Assembly (NCBI GenBank): GCA_023253295.1
Contig: JALRGZ010000007.1
Span: forward strand, 1-15,366
DNA length: 15,366 nt
Source: Flavobacterium sp.
GTDB lineage: Bacteria > Bacteroidota > Bacteroidia > Flavobacteriales > Flavobacteriaceae
Reading direction: 5' to 3'
The notes beneath the pieces were generated by a model that saw only the letters and a list, made by a program, of their open reading frames with translations, searched no databases and was not told the origin of the DNA. Of this stretch, positions 1 through 6,260 are shown one piece after another. The translations under genes and the position numbers were made by a program. How positions within the stretch are numbered: the stretch's first letter is position 1; every line of letters begins with the position of its first letter.

Positions 1-136
1 TTTTTAGTTGCCTCGCCCTACCTCCTATACTTGAATTCTTTTCGAACACGCAAACTTCATGACCGCTTTTAGCCAGATAGCAAGCTGCTGACAATGCCGA
101 AAACCCAGATCCTATTATTGTAATTTTCTTTTTCAT
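1..136 (-). CDS. crtI: Phytoene desaturase / CrtI-type carotenoid oxidoreductase, N-terminal fragment
   Basis: Only the first 45 codons are in the window; the gene runs off the left edge. The ATG is at 134-136. The peptide begins with a few lysines, then an FAD-binding Rossmann turn: a beta strand, GSGFSA (GxGxxA, residues 9-14), a helix, the acidic end of beta 2 (E32), and GGRA at residues 38-41. This is the classic start of the CrtI/amine-oxidase-like flavoprotein family. CrtI desaturates phytoene to lycopene at the membrane. The assignment to carotenoid synthesis rests on the N-terminus and on the neighbour: a MerR/B12 regulator ends 37 bases upstream on the same strand, a common arrangement in flavobacterial carotenoid operons. 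A related NAD(P)/FAD amine oxidase or another desaturase (CrtD-like) cannot be excluded from 45 residues. Confidence 0.75.
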   Translation of the reverse strand, partial: MKKKITIIGSGFSALSAACYLAKSGHEVCVFEKNSSIGGRARQLK

Positions 137-168
137 TTGTTTAACAAATATATAAAAATATTAAACAA
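137..168. promoter_or_regulatory. Inverted repeat between the MerR regulator and crtI
   Basis: The 8-mer TTGTTTAA at 137-144 is matched by its exact reverse complement TTAAACAA at 161-168, with 16 bases between. The left arm also lies in an odd-centred palindrome, TTGTTTAACAA, at 137-147. On the minus strand the spacer contains TATATTTG (144-151, CAAATATA on the plus strand reads into it), which fits the Bacteroidetes -7 box, just before the crtI ATG. It could be an operator or secondary promoter for crtI. The 8-mer recurs twice upstream of the regulator gene. This is AT-rich DNA, so chance is not excluded. Confidence 0.35.
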
Positions 169-173
169 AAAAT

Positions 174-1070
174 TTACAACTTTACTAATAAATCTTCTAT
201 CGAATTAAAAACAGCAACTTTTTGAGTAAAATCCTCCTGATTAATTAATGAAGATAGTCTTCCTGTAAACCATAACTCGTTAGTTCCTTCTAACAACTCA
301 TTTACCATTTCCCGAACATAAGCATTAATATCTTCCCTGTCCGGTTTCACGGTTAAACAGCTAACAAAAACAATGGAATTGAAATGTTTTTTTAAATCCG
401 CCAAATAACTTACCGGCATACTTTCGCCCAGATAAATACTTTTATATCCAGCCATTAAAATTTCATAATGCAAATACATTAATCCTAACTCGTGGATTTC
501 ATTTAACGGTAATGACAAAACAAAAATCTTATCTGTTTTCGTCGGATTTAAAACCTGAAGTTTTTCGGAATTTAAAATTATTTTTTGCCTAATCAAATAA
601 CTGATAAAGTGCTCATGTGCAGGTGTTATTGTATCTGTTTGCCAAAGCAATCCTATTTCATCTAAAAGAGGTAAAAAAACAGAAATAAAGATTTCTCTAA
701 AGGTTTTTTCTTCAGCTAACCAATCATAAGTATTAAAAAACAGTTGCTGATCAAAATTCATCATCGCCATTTTAAGAGCATTAATAGCGTGATTTTTAGA
801 ATTTTTAGCAGAGATAATTTGTTTTACTAAATCGGATATTTCGTTATCAGAATAAGTCGCAATTTTAGAAATCTTATAACCGTACTCATGCAAAAAACTA
901 ATATTGAGTAATTTTTGCAAATTAGCTGTATCATACAAACGGATATTTGTATCCGTACGCATGGGCTCGAGAATTTGATATCTTTTTTCCCAAATACGAA
1001 TAGTATGTGCTTTGATACCCGAAAGATTTTCTAAGTCTTTTATACTAAATACCGTTTTAATATTGTTCAT
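174..1070 (-). CDS. MerR-family regulator with cobalamin-binding domain (CarH/LitR-like)
   Basis: 298 residues, ATG start. Residues about 6-75 form a MerR winged helix-turn-helix (IRIWEKRY at 24-31, the usual DNA-recognition segment, then NIRLYD). Residues about 90-165 are the helical cap domain seen in CarH, with an exact Wx9EH signature (W143, E153, H154). Residues about 180-275 are a B12-binding Rossmann domain with EIHELG (E191, H193, G196), the ExHxxG form of the cobalamin base-off motif, followed by LGESMP. In the family, adenosylcobalamin holds a DNA-bound tetramer in the dark and light dissociates it, releasing carotenoid genes. The residue after W143 is Gln, where Thermus CarH has the His that takes the upper axial position after photolysis, so the photochemistry could differ. 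It probably co-transcribes with crtI, 37 bases downstream. Assignment to the family is firm; a true light response is inferred. Confidence 0.9.
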   Translation of the reverse strand: MNNIKTVFSIKDLENLSGIKAHTIRIWEKRYQILEPMRTDTNIRLYDTANLQKLLNISFLHEYGYKISKIATYSDNEISDLVKQIISAKNSKNHAINALKMAMMNFDQQLFFNTYDWLAEEKTFREIFISVFLPLLDEIGLLWQTDTITPAHEHFISYLIRQKIILNSEKLQVLNPTKTDKIFVLSLPLNEIHELGLMYLHYEILMAGYKSIYLGESMPVSYLADLKKHFNSIVFVSCLTVKPDREDINAYVREMVNELLEGTNELWFTGRLSSLINQEDFTQKVAVFNSIEDLLVKL

Positions 1071-1086
1071 TTATTTTAAAATATCT

Positions 1087-1124
1087 TTAAACAAATATAC
1101 GTATTTATTACCAGACTTAAACAA
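1087..1124 (-). promoter_or_regulatory. Promoter and possible autoregulatory repeats of the MerR gene
   Basis: On the minus strand a perfect -7 box TATATTTG lies at 1092-1099, 22 bases before the ATG. It is flanked by two same-direction copies of TTGTTTAA at 1117-1124 and 1087-1094, 30 bases apart (about three helical turns). Between them the sequence ATACGTAT is self-complementary. A TTG at about 1122-1124 could serve as the -33 element, with a slightly long spacer. Repeats that bracket the -7 box are well placed for repression by the encoded regulator; this is inference. Confidence 0.5.
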
Positions 1125-1139
1125 CAACTTCTATATTAG

Positions 1140-2099
1140 TTAAATATCAAAAAAGTCATATTGATTCAACTTATCTAAATCGAGAATTGTTTTCGAATTA
1201 TCGGCACTACGTTTATACATAGACACAAACTTTGCACCATAAATCACTTCATCAAAAGTATAGGATGTTCGTGTTGCCACAGTATTAGAAAACATATCAT
1301 CAAAAGTTTTTACAAATACTAAAATTTCACCATTTGTATTCTCAAAATCTTCCTTAGTAAACTGATACAAAGGACTATTTTCAGTAATTGGATGCACCAA
1401 AGTCCAACTTAATGTCAAAGCATTAATAGTTGACAACTCTAAATCCAAAGAATAAAACTTATTCACTTTCACACCATTTTCTTCTATACTCATCCCTAAA
1501 GTCATCTTAGCTTCAGCATCCGTCAAATTAGTATTCTTAAAAGGAGTCATACGAATCATCAATCCACGACCTTCTTTATAAGGTGCTATGACAGCATTGT
1601 GCGAAAATTTCAAAAAAGCAGTTGGCTTACTAAATCGGCCAAAAAACAAACCTGTAGCAATAGCAAAACTCAACAATCCTATCAAAGCCTCGGTTGCTGC
1701 AAGCAAACTGGTTAGAAATCCAACAGGACTAATATGACCGTAACCTACCGTCGTAAAAGTTTGTGCACTAAAAAAATAAGCCTGACCAAATTTAACCCAA
1801 TGACTATCCGACAAAGGAATTCCATCCAAATGTTCAATTCCTATTGCAAAATAAATGGACGCGAAAACAAAATTAATAATAAGATAAAAAGAAAAGATAA
1901 CCACCATAAATTTCCAGGAAGGCATATCAATCATCGTGTGATACCAACTAATACGATGTAAAAAATGCATCCCACGCTTCTCTACATTGGCTGTTCCATT
2001 TTTGTTCACAAAACGCCCACCATAACTATTGGCATTGGTACCAAATCCGGTATTGCTGTCCAATACTGCTTTCAAATTAATCTTATTTAAAAATGCCAT
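1140..2099 (-). CDS. Inward-rectifier potassium channel, KirBac family
   Basis: 319 residues, near the usual KirBac length. Order of parts: cytoplasmic N-terminus with an amphipathic slide helix (about 50-62), outer helix (about 63-87), pore helix and selectivity filter TVGYG at 117-121 followed by HISP, inner helix (about 128-153) ending GLFFGRFSKP, and a C-terminal immunoglobulin-like Kir domain (about 160-300). The TVGYG filter indicates K+ selectivity. The inner helix and the start of the Kir domain closely resemble the KirBac1.1 pattern (STGLVFARFARP there). Where eukaryotic strong rectifiers carry an acidic residue, this protein appears to have hydrophobic F145, as KirBac channels do, so polyamine block is probably weak. 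It sits in the inner membrane. It stands alone: the 70-base gap to the MerR gene contains that gene's promoter. Confidence 0.93.
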   Translation of the reverse strand: MAFLNKINLKAVLDSNTGFGTNANSYGGRFVNKNGTANVEKRGMHFLHRISWYHTMIDMPSWKFMVVIFSFYLIINFVFASIYFAIGIEHLDGIPLSDSHWVKFGQAYFFSAQTFTTVGYGHISPVGFLTSLLAATEALIGLLSFAIATGLFFGRFSKPTAFLKFSHNAVIAPYKEGRGLMIRMTPFKNTNLTDAEAKMTLGMSIEENGVKVNKFYSLDLELSTINALTLSWTLVHPITENSPLYQFTKEDFENTNGEILVFVKTFDDMFSNTVATRTSYTFDEVIYGAKFVSMYKRSADNSKTILDLDKLNQYDFFDI

Positions 2100-2264
2100 T
2101 TAAGTCTCTATATTTGTTTTCATAGTAAATTTAGCTAAAGCTAATAAAAACAAGAAATCAAAGTGGGTTTTTAGAAGTTAATTATAAGAAATAAGCCCGA
2201 ATAATTAAATTAAATAGTATTTTTGACCAAAGTCAATAAAATAATTTTTTAACAAATACTGATA

Positions 2265-2975
2265 ATGAAAAAAATATTCGCTTTATTATTCGTTTTTAGC
2301 CTTTTTGGTTGTGCCGAAATGCAGCAAGTAATCAACCAGCTTCCACAAGCAACAGGAACAACAGGAGCTATTGATATTGCGGGAGGTTTAAAAGAAGCTT
2401 TAAATAATGGTATCACAAAACAAGTAAGTAAATTAACCGCTACTGACGGATTTTATAAAAATGAGGCTGTAAAAATTTTACTTCCTGAAGAATTAAGAAA
2501 AGTAGACACTGGTTTAAGACGAATTGGATTAAGTTCTTTAGCTGATGAAGGCCTAAAAGTAATGAATCGTGCTGCTGAGGATGCAGTAAAAGAAGCCACA
2601 CCAATATTTGTCTCTGCAGTAAAAAACATGTCTTTTACTGATGCGAAAGGTATTTTATTAGGTAACGACAGTTCTGCAACTACTTATTTAGAAAACTCTA
2701 CATCTACTGCTTTGTATGGAAAATTCAATCCGGTGATTAAAAACTCTTTTACAAAAGTAGGTGCTGACAAAGTTTGGGCAAACATTATTACCAAATACAA
2801 CAGTATTCCACTGGTTACTAAAGTTAATCCTGATTTAACAGATTATGTTACGAAGCAAGCTATGAGTGGTGTTTTCAAAATGATCTCAGTAGAAGAAAAA
2901 AACATCAGAACAAATATTAGTGCAAGAACCTCACCTCTTTTACAGAAAGTTTTTGCCATGCAAGACAACAAATAA
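2265..2975 (+). CDS. DUF4197 lipoprotein
   Basis: 236 residues. Residues 1-16 are a lipoprotein signal: two lysines, a hydrophobic core, and a lipobox LFGC with C16 as the lipidation site. The rest matches the DUF4197 pattern: a conserved GLKEALNNG helix at about 42-50, an alternation of helices, FYKNEAVKILLPEEL at about 64-78, and a C-terminal segment of the type DYVTKQAMSGVFKMI. The function of DUF4197 is unknown; the protein is expected to be membrane-anchored in the cell envelope. The upstream 165 bases hold a short inverted repeat (TTGAC-caaa-GTCAA, 2223-2236) but no convincing TAnnTTTG box. purU starts 37 bases downstream and may be co-transcribed. Confidence 0.85.
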   Translation: MKKIFALLFVFSLFGCAEMQQVINQLPQATGTTGAIDIAGGLKEALNNGITKQVSKLTATDGFYKNEAVKILLPEELRKVDTGLRRIGLSSLADEGLKVMNRAAEDAVKEATPIFVSAVKNMSFTDAKGILLGNDSSATTYLENSTSTALYGKFNPVIKNSFTKVGADKVWANIITKYNSIPLVTKVNPDLTDYVTKQAMSGVFKMISVEEKNIRTNISARTSPLLQKVFAMQDNK

Positions 2976-3012
2976 CAGCATTTGCTTTTATTAAAAATGA
3001 AACAATTCTAAA

Positions 3013-3867
3013 ATGCAAAAAATAACAATACTTATCCACTGCGAGGATCAAAAAGCAATCATCTCGTCTGTAACCAACTATATCGCAGGAATTGAAGGAA
3101 ACATCATCTATCTTGACCAACATGTTGACGCTAATGAAAATGTTTTTTTCATGCGCTTAGAATGTGAATTCAACACTCCAAATTGGGATTTAGATACAAT
3201 CAAAACGGATTTCCAAGCCAATCTGGCTAACAAATTCAATATGTCTTGGGAAATTTATACCCAGGAATACAAACCAAGAATGGCACTATTTATTTCAAAA
3301 TATGATCACTGTTTATATGATATCCTTGGAAGATACAGTGCAGGAGAATTACCCTTAGAAATTCCGGTTATCATTAGCAACCATGAAGATTTAAGAGGAG
3401 TTGCTGAACGTTTTGAAATTCCTTTTCACCATGTACCGTTTACTAAAAACATTAAAGAAGAAGGTGAAAAACAACAAATCGCTTTGTTAGAACAATACAA
3501 AATCAACTTTATTGTATTGGCTCGATATATGCAAATCATTACTCCTAAATTGATTGAATTATACAAAAACAAAATCATCAATATTCATCATTCGTTTTTA
3601 CCGGCGTTTCCGGGAGCCAAACCTTATCATTCTGCTTTTGCCCGTGGTGTTAAAATCATTGGAGCAACAAGTCATTATGTAACCGAAGAATTAGATGAAG
3701 GTCCAATTATCGAACAAGACATCACCAGAGTCTCACACAGTCATTCTATCGAAGATTTTATTGTGAAAGGTCGTGATTTAGAGCGTAGTGTATTAGCCAA
3801 AGCTATTAAATTACATGCTGAACGCAAAACTATGGTATACAACAACAAAACAGTTATTTTTTCTTAA
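3013..3867 (+). CDS. purU: Formyltetrahydrofolate deformylase
   Basis: 284 residues, the normal size. PurU hydrolyses 10-formyltetrahydrofolate to formate and tetrahydrofolate in the cytosol, balancing the one-carbon pool and supplying formate for purine synthesis. An N-terminal ACT-like regulatory domain (about 4-80) is followed by a formyltransferase fold (about 88-280). Diagnostic residues are present: NIHHSFLP at 190-197, carrying the catalytic Asn/His, then PGAKPYHSAF, and D228 in LDEGP. The ACT domain and the HHSFLPAFPGA form separate it from the GAR transformylase PurN. Nothing is missing or truncated. No promoter is obvious in the 37 bases before it, so transcription with the upstream lipoprotein gene is plausible. 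Confidence 0.96.
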   Translation: MQKITILIHCEDQKAIISSVTNYIAGIEGNIIYLDQHVDANENVFFMRLECEFNTPNWDLDTIKTDFQANLANKFNMSWEIYTQEYKPRMALFISKYDHCLYDILGRYSAGELPLEIPVIISNHEDLRGVAERFEIPFHHVPFTKNIKEEGEKQQIALLEQYKINFIVLARYMQIITPKLIELYKNKIINIHHSFLPAFPGAKPYHSAFARGVKIIGATSHYVTEELDEGPIIEQDITRVSHSHSIEDFIVKGRDLERSVLAKAIKLHAERKTMVYNNKTVIFS

Positions 3868-4018
3868 CACCTTTAATTTGTTAAACAACTGTTTAAAACT
3901 TAACTTATAACCAACAAAGTAATAACAAAACCTTAACAGCTATTTCTCTTATTAAGTAGCATCTTTGCAATGTAATGAACTGGTTATTTATTATATTTGG
4001 TTTTGGTTAGTTAAACAA
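3868..4018 (+). ncRNA. Candidate short transcript (sRNA or mini-ORF) before a strong terminator
   Basis: The 369 bases between purU and the next gene have no standard protein. A possible promoter (3934-3974) precedes a short stretch that ends in a strong rho-independent terminator at 4017-4050, so an RNA of about 80 bases starting near 3970 is likely. Within it, ATG 3975 to TAG 4010 encodes an 11-residue hydrophobic peptide, MNWLFIIFGFG, ending just before the terminator stem. The first part (3868-3930) contains the palindrome TTGTTAAACAA at 3878-3888 and AT-rich sequence with no visible function. The RNA could be a regulatory sRNA, a leader peptide or a purU 3' end product. Rfam has Bacteroidetes motifs such as Flavo-1 that should be compared; I cannot say it matches. 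Confidence 0.35.
3934..3974 (+). promoter_or_regulatory. Candidate promoter of the short transcript
   Basis: TAACA at 3934-3938 is followed after 20 bases by GCATCTTTGCAATGTA at 3959-3974. The same 16-mer with two changes occurs at 9801-9816, also 19 bases after TAACA, ahead of the beta-barrel operon. CATCTTTG is one mismatch from the TAnnTTTG -7 box. Confidence 0.4.
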
Positions 4019-4050
4019 GTGCTAGTATCCTTTAATACTAGCACTTTTTT
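4017..4050 (+). terminator. Strong rho-independent terminator
   Basis: The stem AAGTGCTAGTAT pairs without mismatch with ATACTAGCACTT (arms 4017-4028 and 4035-4046), with the 6-base loop CCTTTA and a run of T through 4050. It would terminate rightward transcription from purU or from the candidate short RNA. The A/T flanks make it weakly bidirectional. Confidence 0.88.
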
Positions 4051-4213
4051 ATTTATAGCCATCGGTAATTCTTCCAAAAGAATACAGTTGCATTTTTCTA
4101 AAAAAGAAATCTACACAAAGCTAATTCCTAGTATTATTCTTAATTTACACCCCAAAAAACCATCAAAATACTAAACTTAACTTAAAAAATAGGTATTTAA
4201 TATTATCTTAATG

Positions 4214-4221
4214 TAAATTTG
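4214..4221 (+). promoter_or_regulatory. -7 box upstream of the 46-residue gene
   Basis: TAAATTTG is a perfect match to the Bacteroidetes -7 consensus TAnnTTTG and lies 15 bases before the ATG at 4237. No clear TTTG -33 element is seen. Confidence 0.5.
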
Positions 4222-4236
4222 CCAAAATTTTTTGTT

Positions 4237-4377
4237 ATGAGTGGATTACTGAAAGAAAAAAGTGAAATTGAAAAACTACAACAAGAGTTTAAAATTCTAA
4301 CTGAACTAAAACAAAATAGCTCTAAGAAAACTTCTAAGAAAGAAGAAGAATTGACATTAGATGGATGCGAATTATAA
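4237..4377 (+). CDS. Small charged coiled-coil protein, 46 residues
   Basis: ATG at 4237, TAA at 4375-4377. The peptide begins MSGLLKEKSEIEKLQQEF, has a predicted amphipathic helix through about residue 28, then a lysine/serine and glutamate-rich stretch (SSKKTSKKEEEL) and an acidic end. It has no signal peptide or membrane segment. The N-terminal pattern (short hydrophobic start, then KSEIEKLQ) resembles the small flavobacterial family named Lacal_2735, but the C-terminal half does not, so I leave it unnamed. A perfect -7 box sits just upstream, and the stop overlaps the end of the convergent BtuF-like gene by 6 bases. Both support a real gene. It has no known function. Confidence 0.6.
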   Translation: MSGLLKEKSEIEKLQQEFKILTELKQNSSKKTSKKEEELTLDGCEL

Positions 4378-5172
4378 ATTTTGACGCAAAGCAGCAAAAT
4401 AATCTAAAGCTTTTAGCAAACGGCTTCCATGCCAAGAAAACATTTCGCCATCAACGAGAATTATCTTAGCAGAAAGCACAAACGGAATCATTTCTAAAAC
4501 ATCTTTTTCTTTAAAAGGATAAGGTTCTGAAGAGAGAAAAATAAAATCTAAATCTTTTTTTTCTTTAATTTTATCCAGATTTATTTCAGGATATCTGGAT
4601 TGATTAGCAAATACATTTTCAAAACGATTTACTTGCAATAATTCATTGATAAAATTATCTGCACCTGCAACCATATAAGGATTTTTCCAAATAAAATAAG
4701 CTACTTTCTTTGTTGCTTTTTCTCTCAGCAATTGCTTAAAATTATTCAAAGCTACTGTTAACTTACTGTTCCAAATTTGAGCTTGATTAGTACACACAAA
4801 GAGTTGACCAAAATCATTTATCATTTTAAAATTATCTTCAACCGTAAGAATATCTGTTACCCAAACCGGACAAAGAGTACGAAGGTTTTCTACAATTTCA
4901 AGAGTATTTTCTTCTTTATTACAAATAATAATATCCGGAACCAAAGCTTTTATTTTTTCATAATCTACTTTTTTAGCTCCTCCGACAATTGTTTTTGTTT
5001 TTCTCAAATCTACAGGATGTACACAAAACTTCGTTATTCCCACAAGTTTAGTTTCCAGACCTAAATCAACCAATAATTCAGTTTGAGAAGGAACTAACGA
5101 AATAATTCGTTGCGGAACTTTCTCAAAAACATGTTCTGTTCCTAAATCGTCAATTAATGAATACTTTTCCAA
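4372..5172 (-). CDS. BtuF/FepB-like helical-backbone metal receptor, cytoplasmic form
   Basis: 266 residues. The N-terminal lobe has the family signature QRIISLVPSQTELLVDLG (21-38) and GITKFCVHP (45-53). A long backbone helix follows (about 110-150), then a second lobe with the conserved VDGEMFSWHGSRLLKALDYF at 240-259. The fold binds cobalamin, haem or siderophores for ABC importers. No signal peptide precedes the domain, so the protein should stay in the cytosol or its export is cryptic; it may act as a binding or trafficking protein. The only in-frame start is TTG at 5170-5172: TGA stops the frame 7 codons upstream, and a -7 box at 5192-5199 leaves a leader of only about 13 bases. A B12 link to the CarH-like regulator at 174-1070 is tempting but unproven. 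Confidence 0.8.
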   Translation of the reverse strand: MEKYSLIDDLGTEHVFEKVPQRIISLVPSQTELLVDLGLETKLVGITKFCVHPVDLRKTKTIVGGAKKVDYEKIKALVPDIIICNKEENTLEIVENLRTLCPVWVTDILTVEDNFKMINDFGQLFVCTNQAQIWNSKLTVALNNFKQLLREKATKKVAYFIWKNPYMVAGADNFINELLQVNRFENVFANQSRYPEINLDKIKEKKDLDFIFLSSEPYPFKEKDVLEMIPFVLSAKIILVDGEMFSWHGSRLLKALDYFAALRQNL

Positions 5173-5191
5173 AAGTGTGCTTTTAAGTTTT

Positions 5192-5199
5192 CAAAATTA
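5192..5199 (-). promoter_or_regulatory. -7 box of the BtuF-like gene
   Basis: On the minus strand TAATTTTG matches TAnnTTTG. It lies between the pyrF terminator and the TTG start at 5172, and so fixes that start as the first usable codon. Confidence 0.5.
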
Positions 5200-5207
5200 T
5201 CAAATAA

Positions 5208-5244
5208 AAAAACCATTAAAAAACATTGTTCTCTAATGGTTTTT
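5208..5244 (-). terminator. Terminator of pyrF
   Basis: AAAAACCATTA (5208-5218) pairs with TAATGGTTTTT (5234-5244) across a 15-base loop. Read on the minus strand, the stem is followed by more T. It lies 20 bases after the pyrF stop and just before the promoter of the next gene, so it insulates the two. Confidence 0.75.
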
Positions 5245-5264
5245 AAAAAATATTTTAAATCTAA

Positions 5265-6086
5265 TTAGTTTTTAGACTCCATAATTTGCTGCATTTCTTG
5301 TTGCATTTGCAGAGCTTCTTCCCTTGCTTTTTCGGCAAAATCCTCACCTTTTGAAGCATAAATAATAGCTCTTGTAGAATTAACCAATAATCCAACATTA
5401 GCATTCATTCCATACTTACAAACTTCAGACAAACTACCACCTTGAGCACCAACACCCGGAACTAACAAGAAACTATCCGGAACAATTTTTCTTATTTCAG
5501 TAAAATATTCAGCCTTGGTAGCTCCTACAACATACATCAAATTCTCAGAGTTTTTCCAAGTCTTAGATGTTTCCAAAACATGTTTGTACAATTCCTGACC
5601 ATCAACTTCCAGTGTTTGAAAATCAAAAGCACCTTCATTTGAAGTCAAAGCCAACATAATGGTATGTTTCTCTTCAAAAGATAAAAATGGTTCTACTGAA
5701 TCTTTCCCCATATAAGGAGCAACTGTAATACTATCAAAATTTAAATCTTCAAAAAATGCTTTAGCATACATCGATGAAGTATTTCCTATATCACCACGTT
5801 TAGCATCGGCAATTGTAAAAACTTCAGGATAATTTTCGTTGATATAATCAATTGTTTTTTTCAAAGACATCCATCCTTTTATTCCATATGCTTCAAAAAA
5901 AGCAATATTAGGTTTATAAGCAACGGCTAAATCGTGTGTAGCATCAATTATCGCTTTATTAAATTCAAAAATGGGATCTTCTAACTCTAAAAAACTTTGT
6001 GGAACTTTATTCAAATCAACATCTAAACCTACGCATAAAAACGATTTTTTCAGGTTGATTTGTTCAATTAATTGTTGTGTAGTCAT
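5265..6086 (-). CDS. pyrF: Orotidine 5'-phosphate decarboxylase (type 2)
   Basis: 273 residues, the length of the longer PyrF type 2 subfamily. The enzyme makes UMP from OMP, the last step of de novo pyrimidine synthesis. The active-site motif DAKRGDIGNT is at 94-103, with the D-x-K-x-x-D triad D94, K96, D99. Substrate contacts include GLDVD at 20-24 and KPN at 58-60. The phosphate-binding segments are VPGVGAQGG (209-217) and NSTRAIIYAS (236-245). The C-terminus (about 250-273) is a Glu/Gln/Met-rich helix. The ATG at 6084-6086 is preceded at a short distance by a perfect -7 box; a second ATG at 6088-6090 is out of frame. It is transcribed alone, ending in the hairpin at 5208-5244. Confidence 0.97.
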   Translation of the reverse strand: MTTQQLIEQINLKKSFLCVGLDVDLNKVPQSFLELEDPIFEFNKAIIDATHDLAVAYKPNIAFFEAYGIKGWMSLKKTIDYINENYPEVFTIADAKRGDIGNTSSMYAKAFFEDLNFDSITVAPYMGKDSVEPFLSFEEKHTIMLALTSNEGAFDFQTLEVDGQELYKHVLETSKTWKNSENLMYVVGATKAEYFTEIRKIVPDSFLLVPGVGAQGGSLSEVCKYGMNANVGLLVNSTRAIIYASKGEDFAEKAREEALQMQQEMQQIMESKN

Positions 6087-6106
6087 TCATTTTGTTTTAC
6101 AAAATG

Positions 6107-6114
6107 CAAAGTTA
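6107..6114 (-). promoter_or_regulatory. -7 box of pyrF
   Basis: On the minus strand TAACTTTG followed by C fits TAnnTTTG, 20 bases before the pyrF ATG. No TTTG -33 element is clear; the -33 region falls close to the tandem TTATATAA repeat. Confidence 0.6.
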
Positions 6115-6129
6115 CAAAGCCTAACCTAA

Positions 6130-6150
6130 ATTATATAAGAATTATATAAG
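6130..6150. repeat. Tandem 10-mer ATTATATAAG in the divergent promoter region
   Basis: ATTATATAAG occurs twice, at 6130-6139 and 6141-6150. Each copy contains the self-complementary TTATATAA, spaced 11 bases apart, about one helical turn. It lies between the divergent -7 boxes of pyrF and the AraC-type gene. It could be a protein-binding site or an AT-rich up element. Confidence 0.4.
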
Positions 6151-6192
6151 TTTCTCTAAAAATTCTATAATAACATACTCCTTAGACTAATC

Positions 6193-6200
6193 TAACTTTG
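6193..6200 (+). promoter_or_regulatory. -7 box of the AraC / response regulator / kinase operon
   Basis: TAACTTTG matches TAnnTTTG and lies 60 bases before the TTG start at 6261. It is the same octamer as the pyrF -7 box on the opposite strand. Confidence 0.55.
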
Positions 6201-6260
6201 AAAAAATACACATTTTAGCCATCGTTTTATTACTTTTACTAAAAACCTAAAATAATAGCT

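Noticed and set aside
1734..1961. 75-codon frame antisense to the KirBac gene
   Set aside because: Low-complexity basic peptide lying wholly inside a well-supported gene.
2223..2236. Inverted repeat TTGAC-caaa-GTCAA before the DUF4197 gene
   Set aside because: Only 5 bp per arm with mismatched flanks; mentioned with the gene but too weak to call an operator.
3965..4174. 69-codon open frame on the plus strand after purU
   Set aside because: It has a TTG start at the presumed promoter, runs through the perfect terminator hairpin at 4017-4050, and has no domain or coding-like composition.
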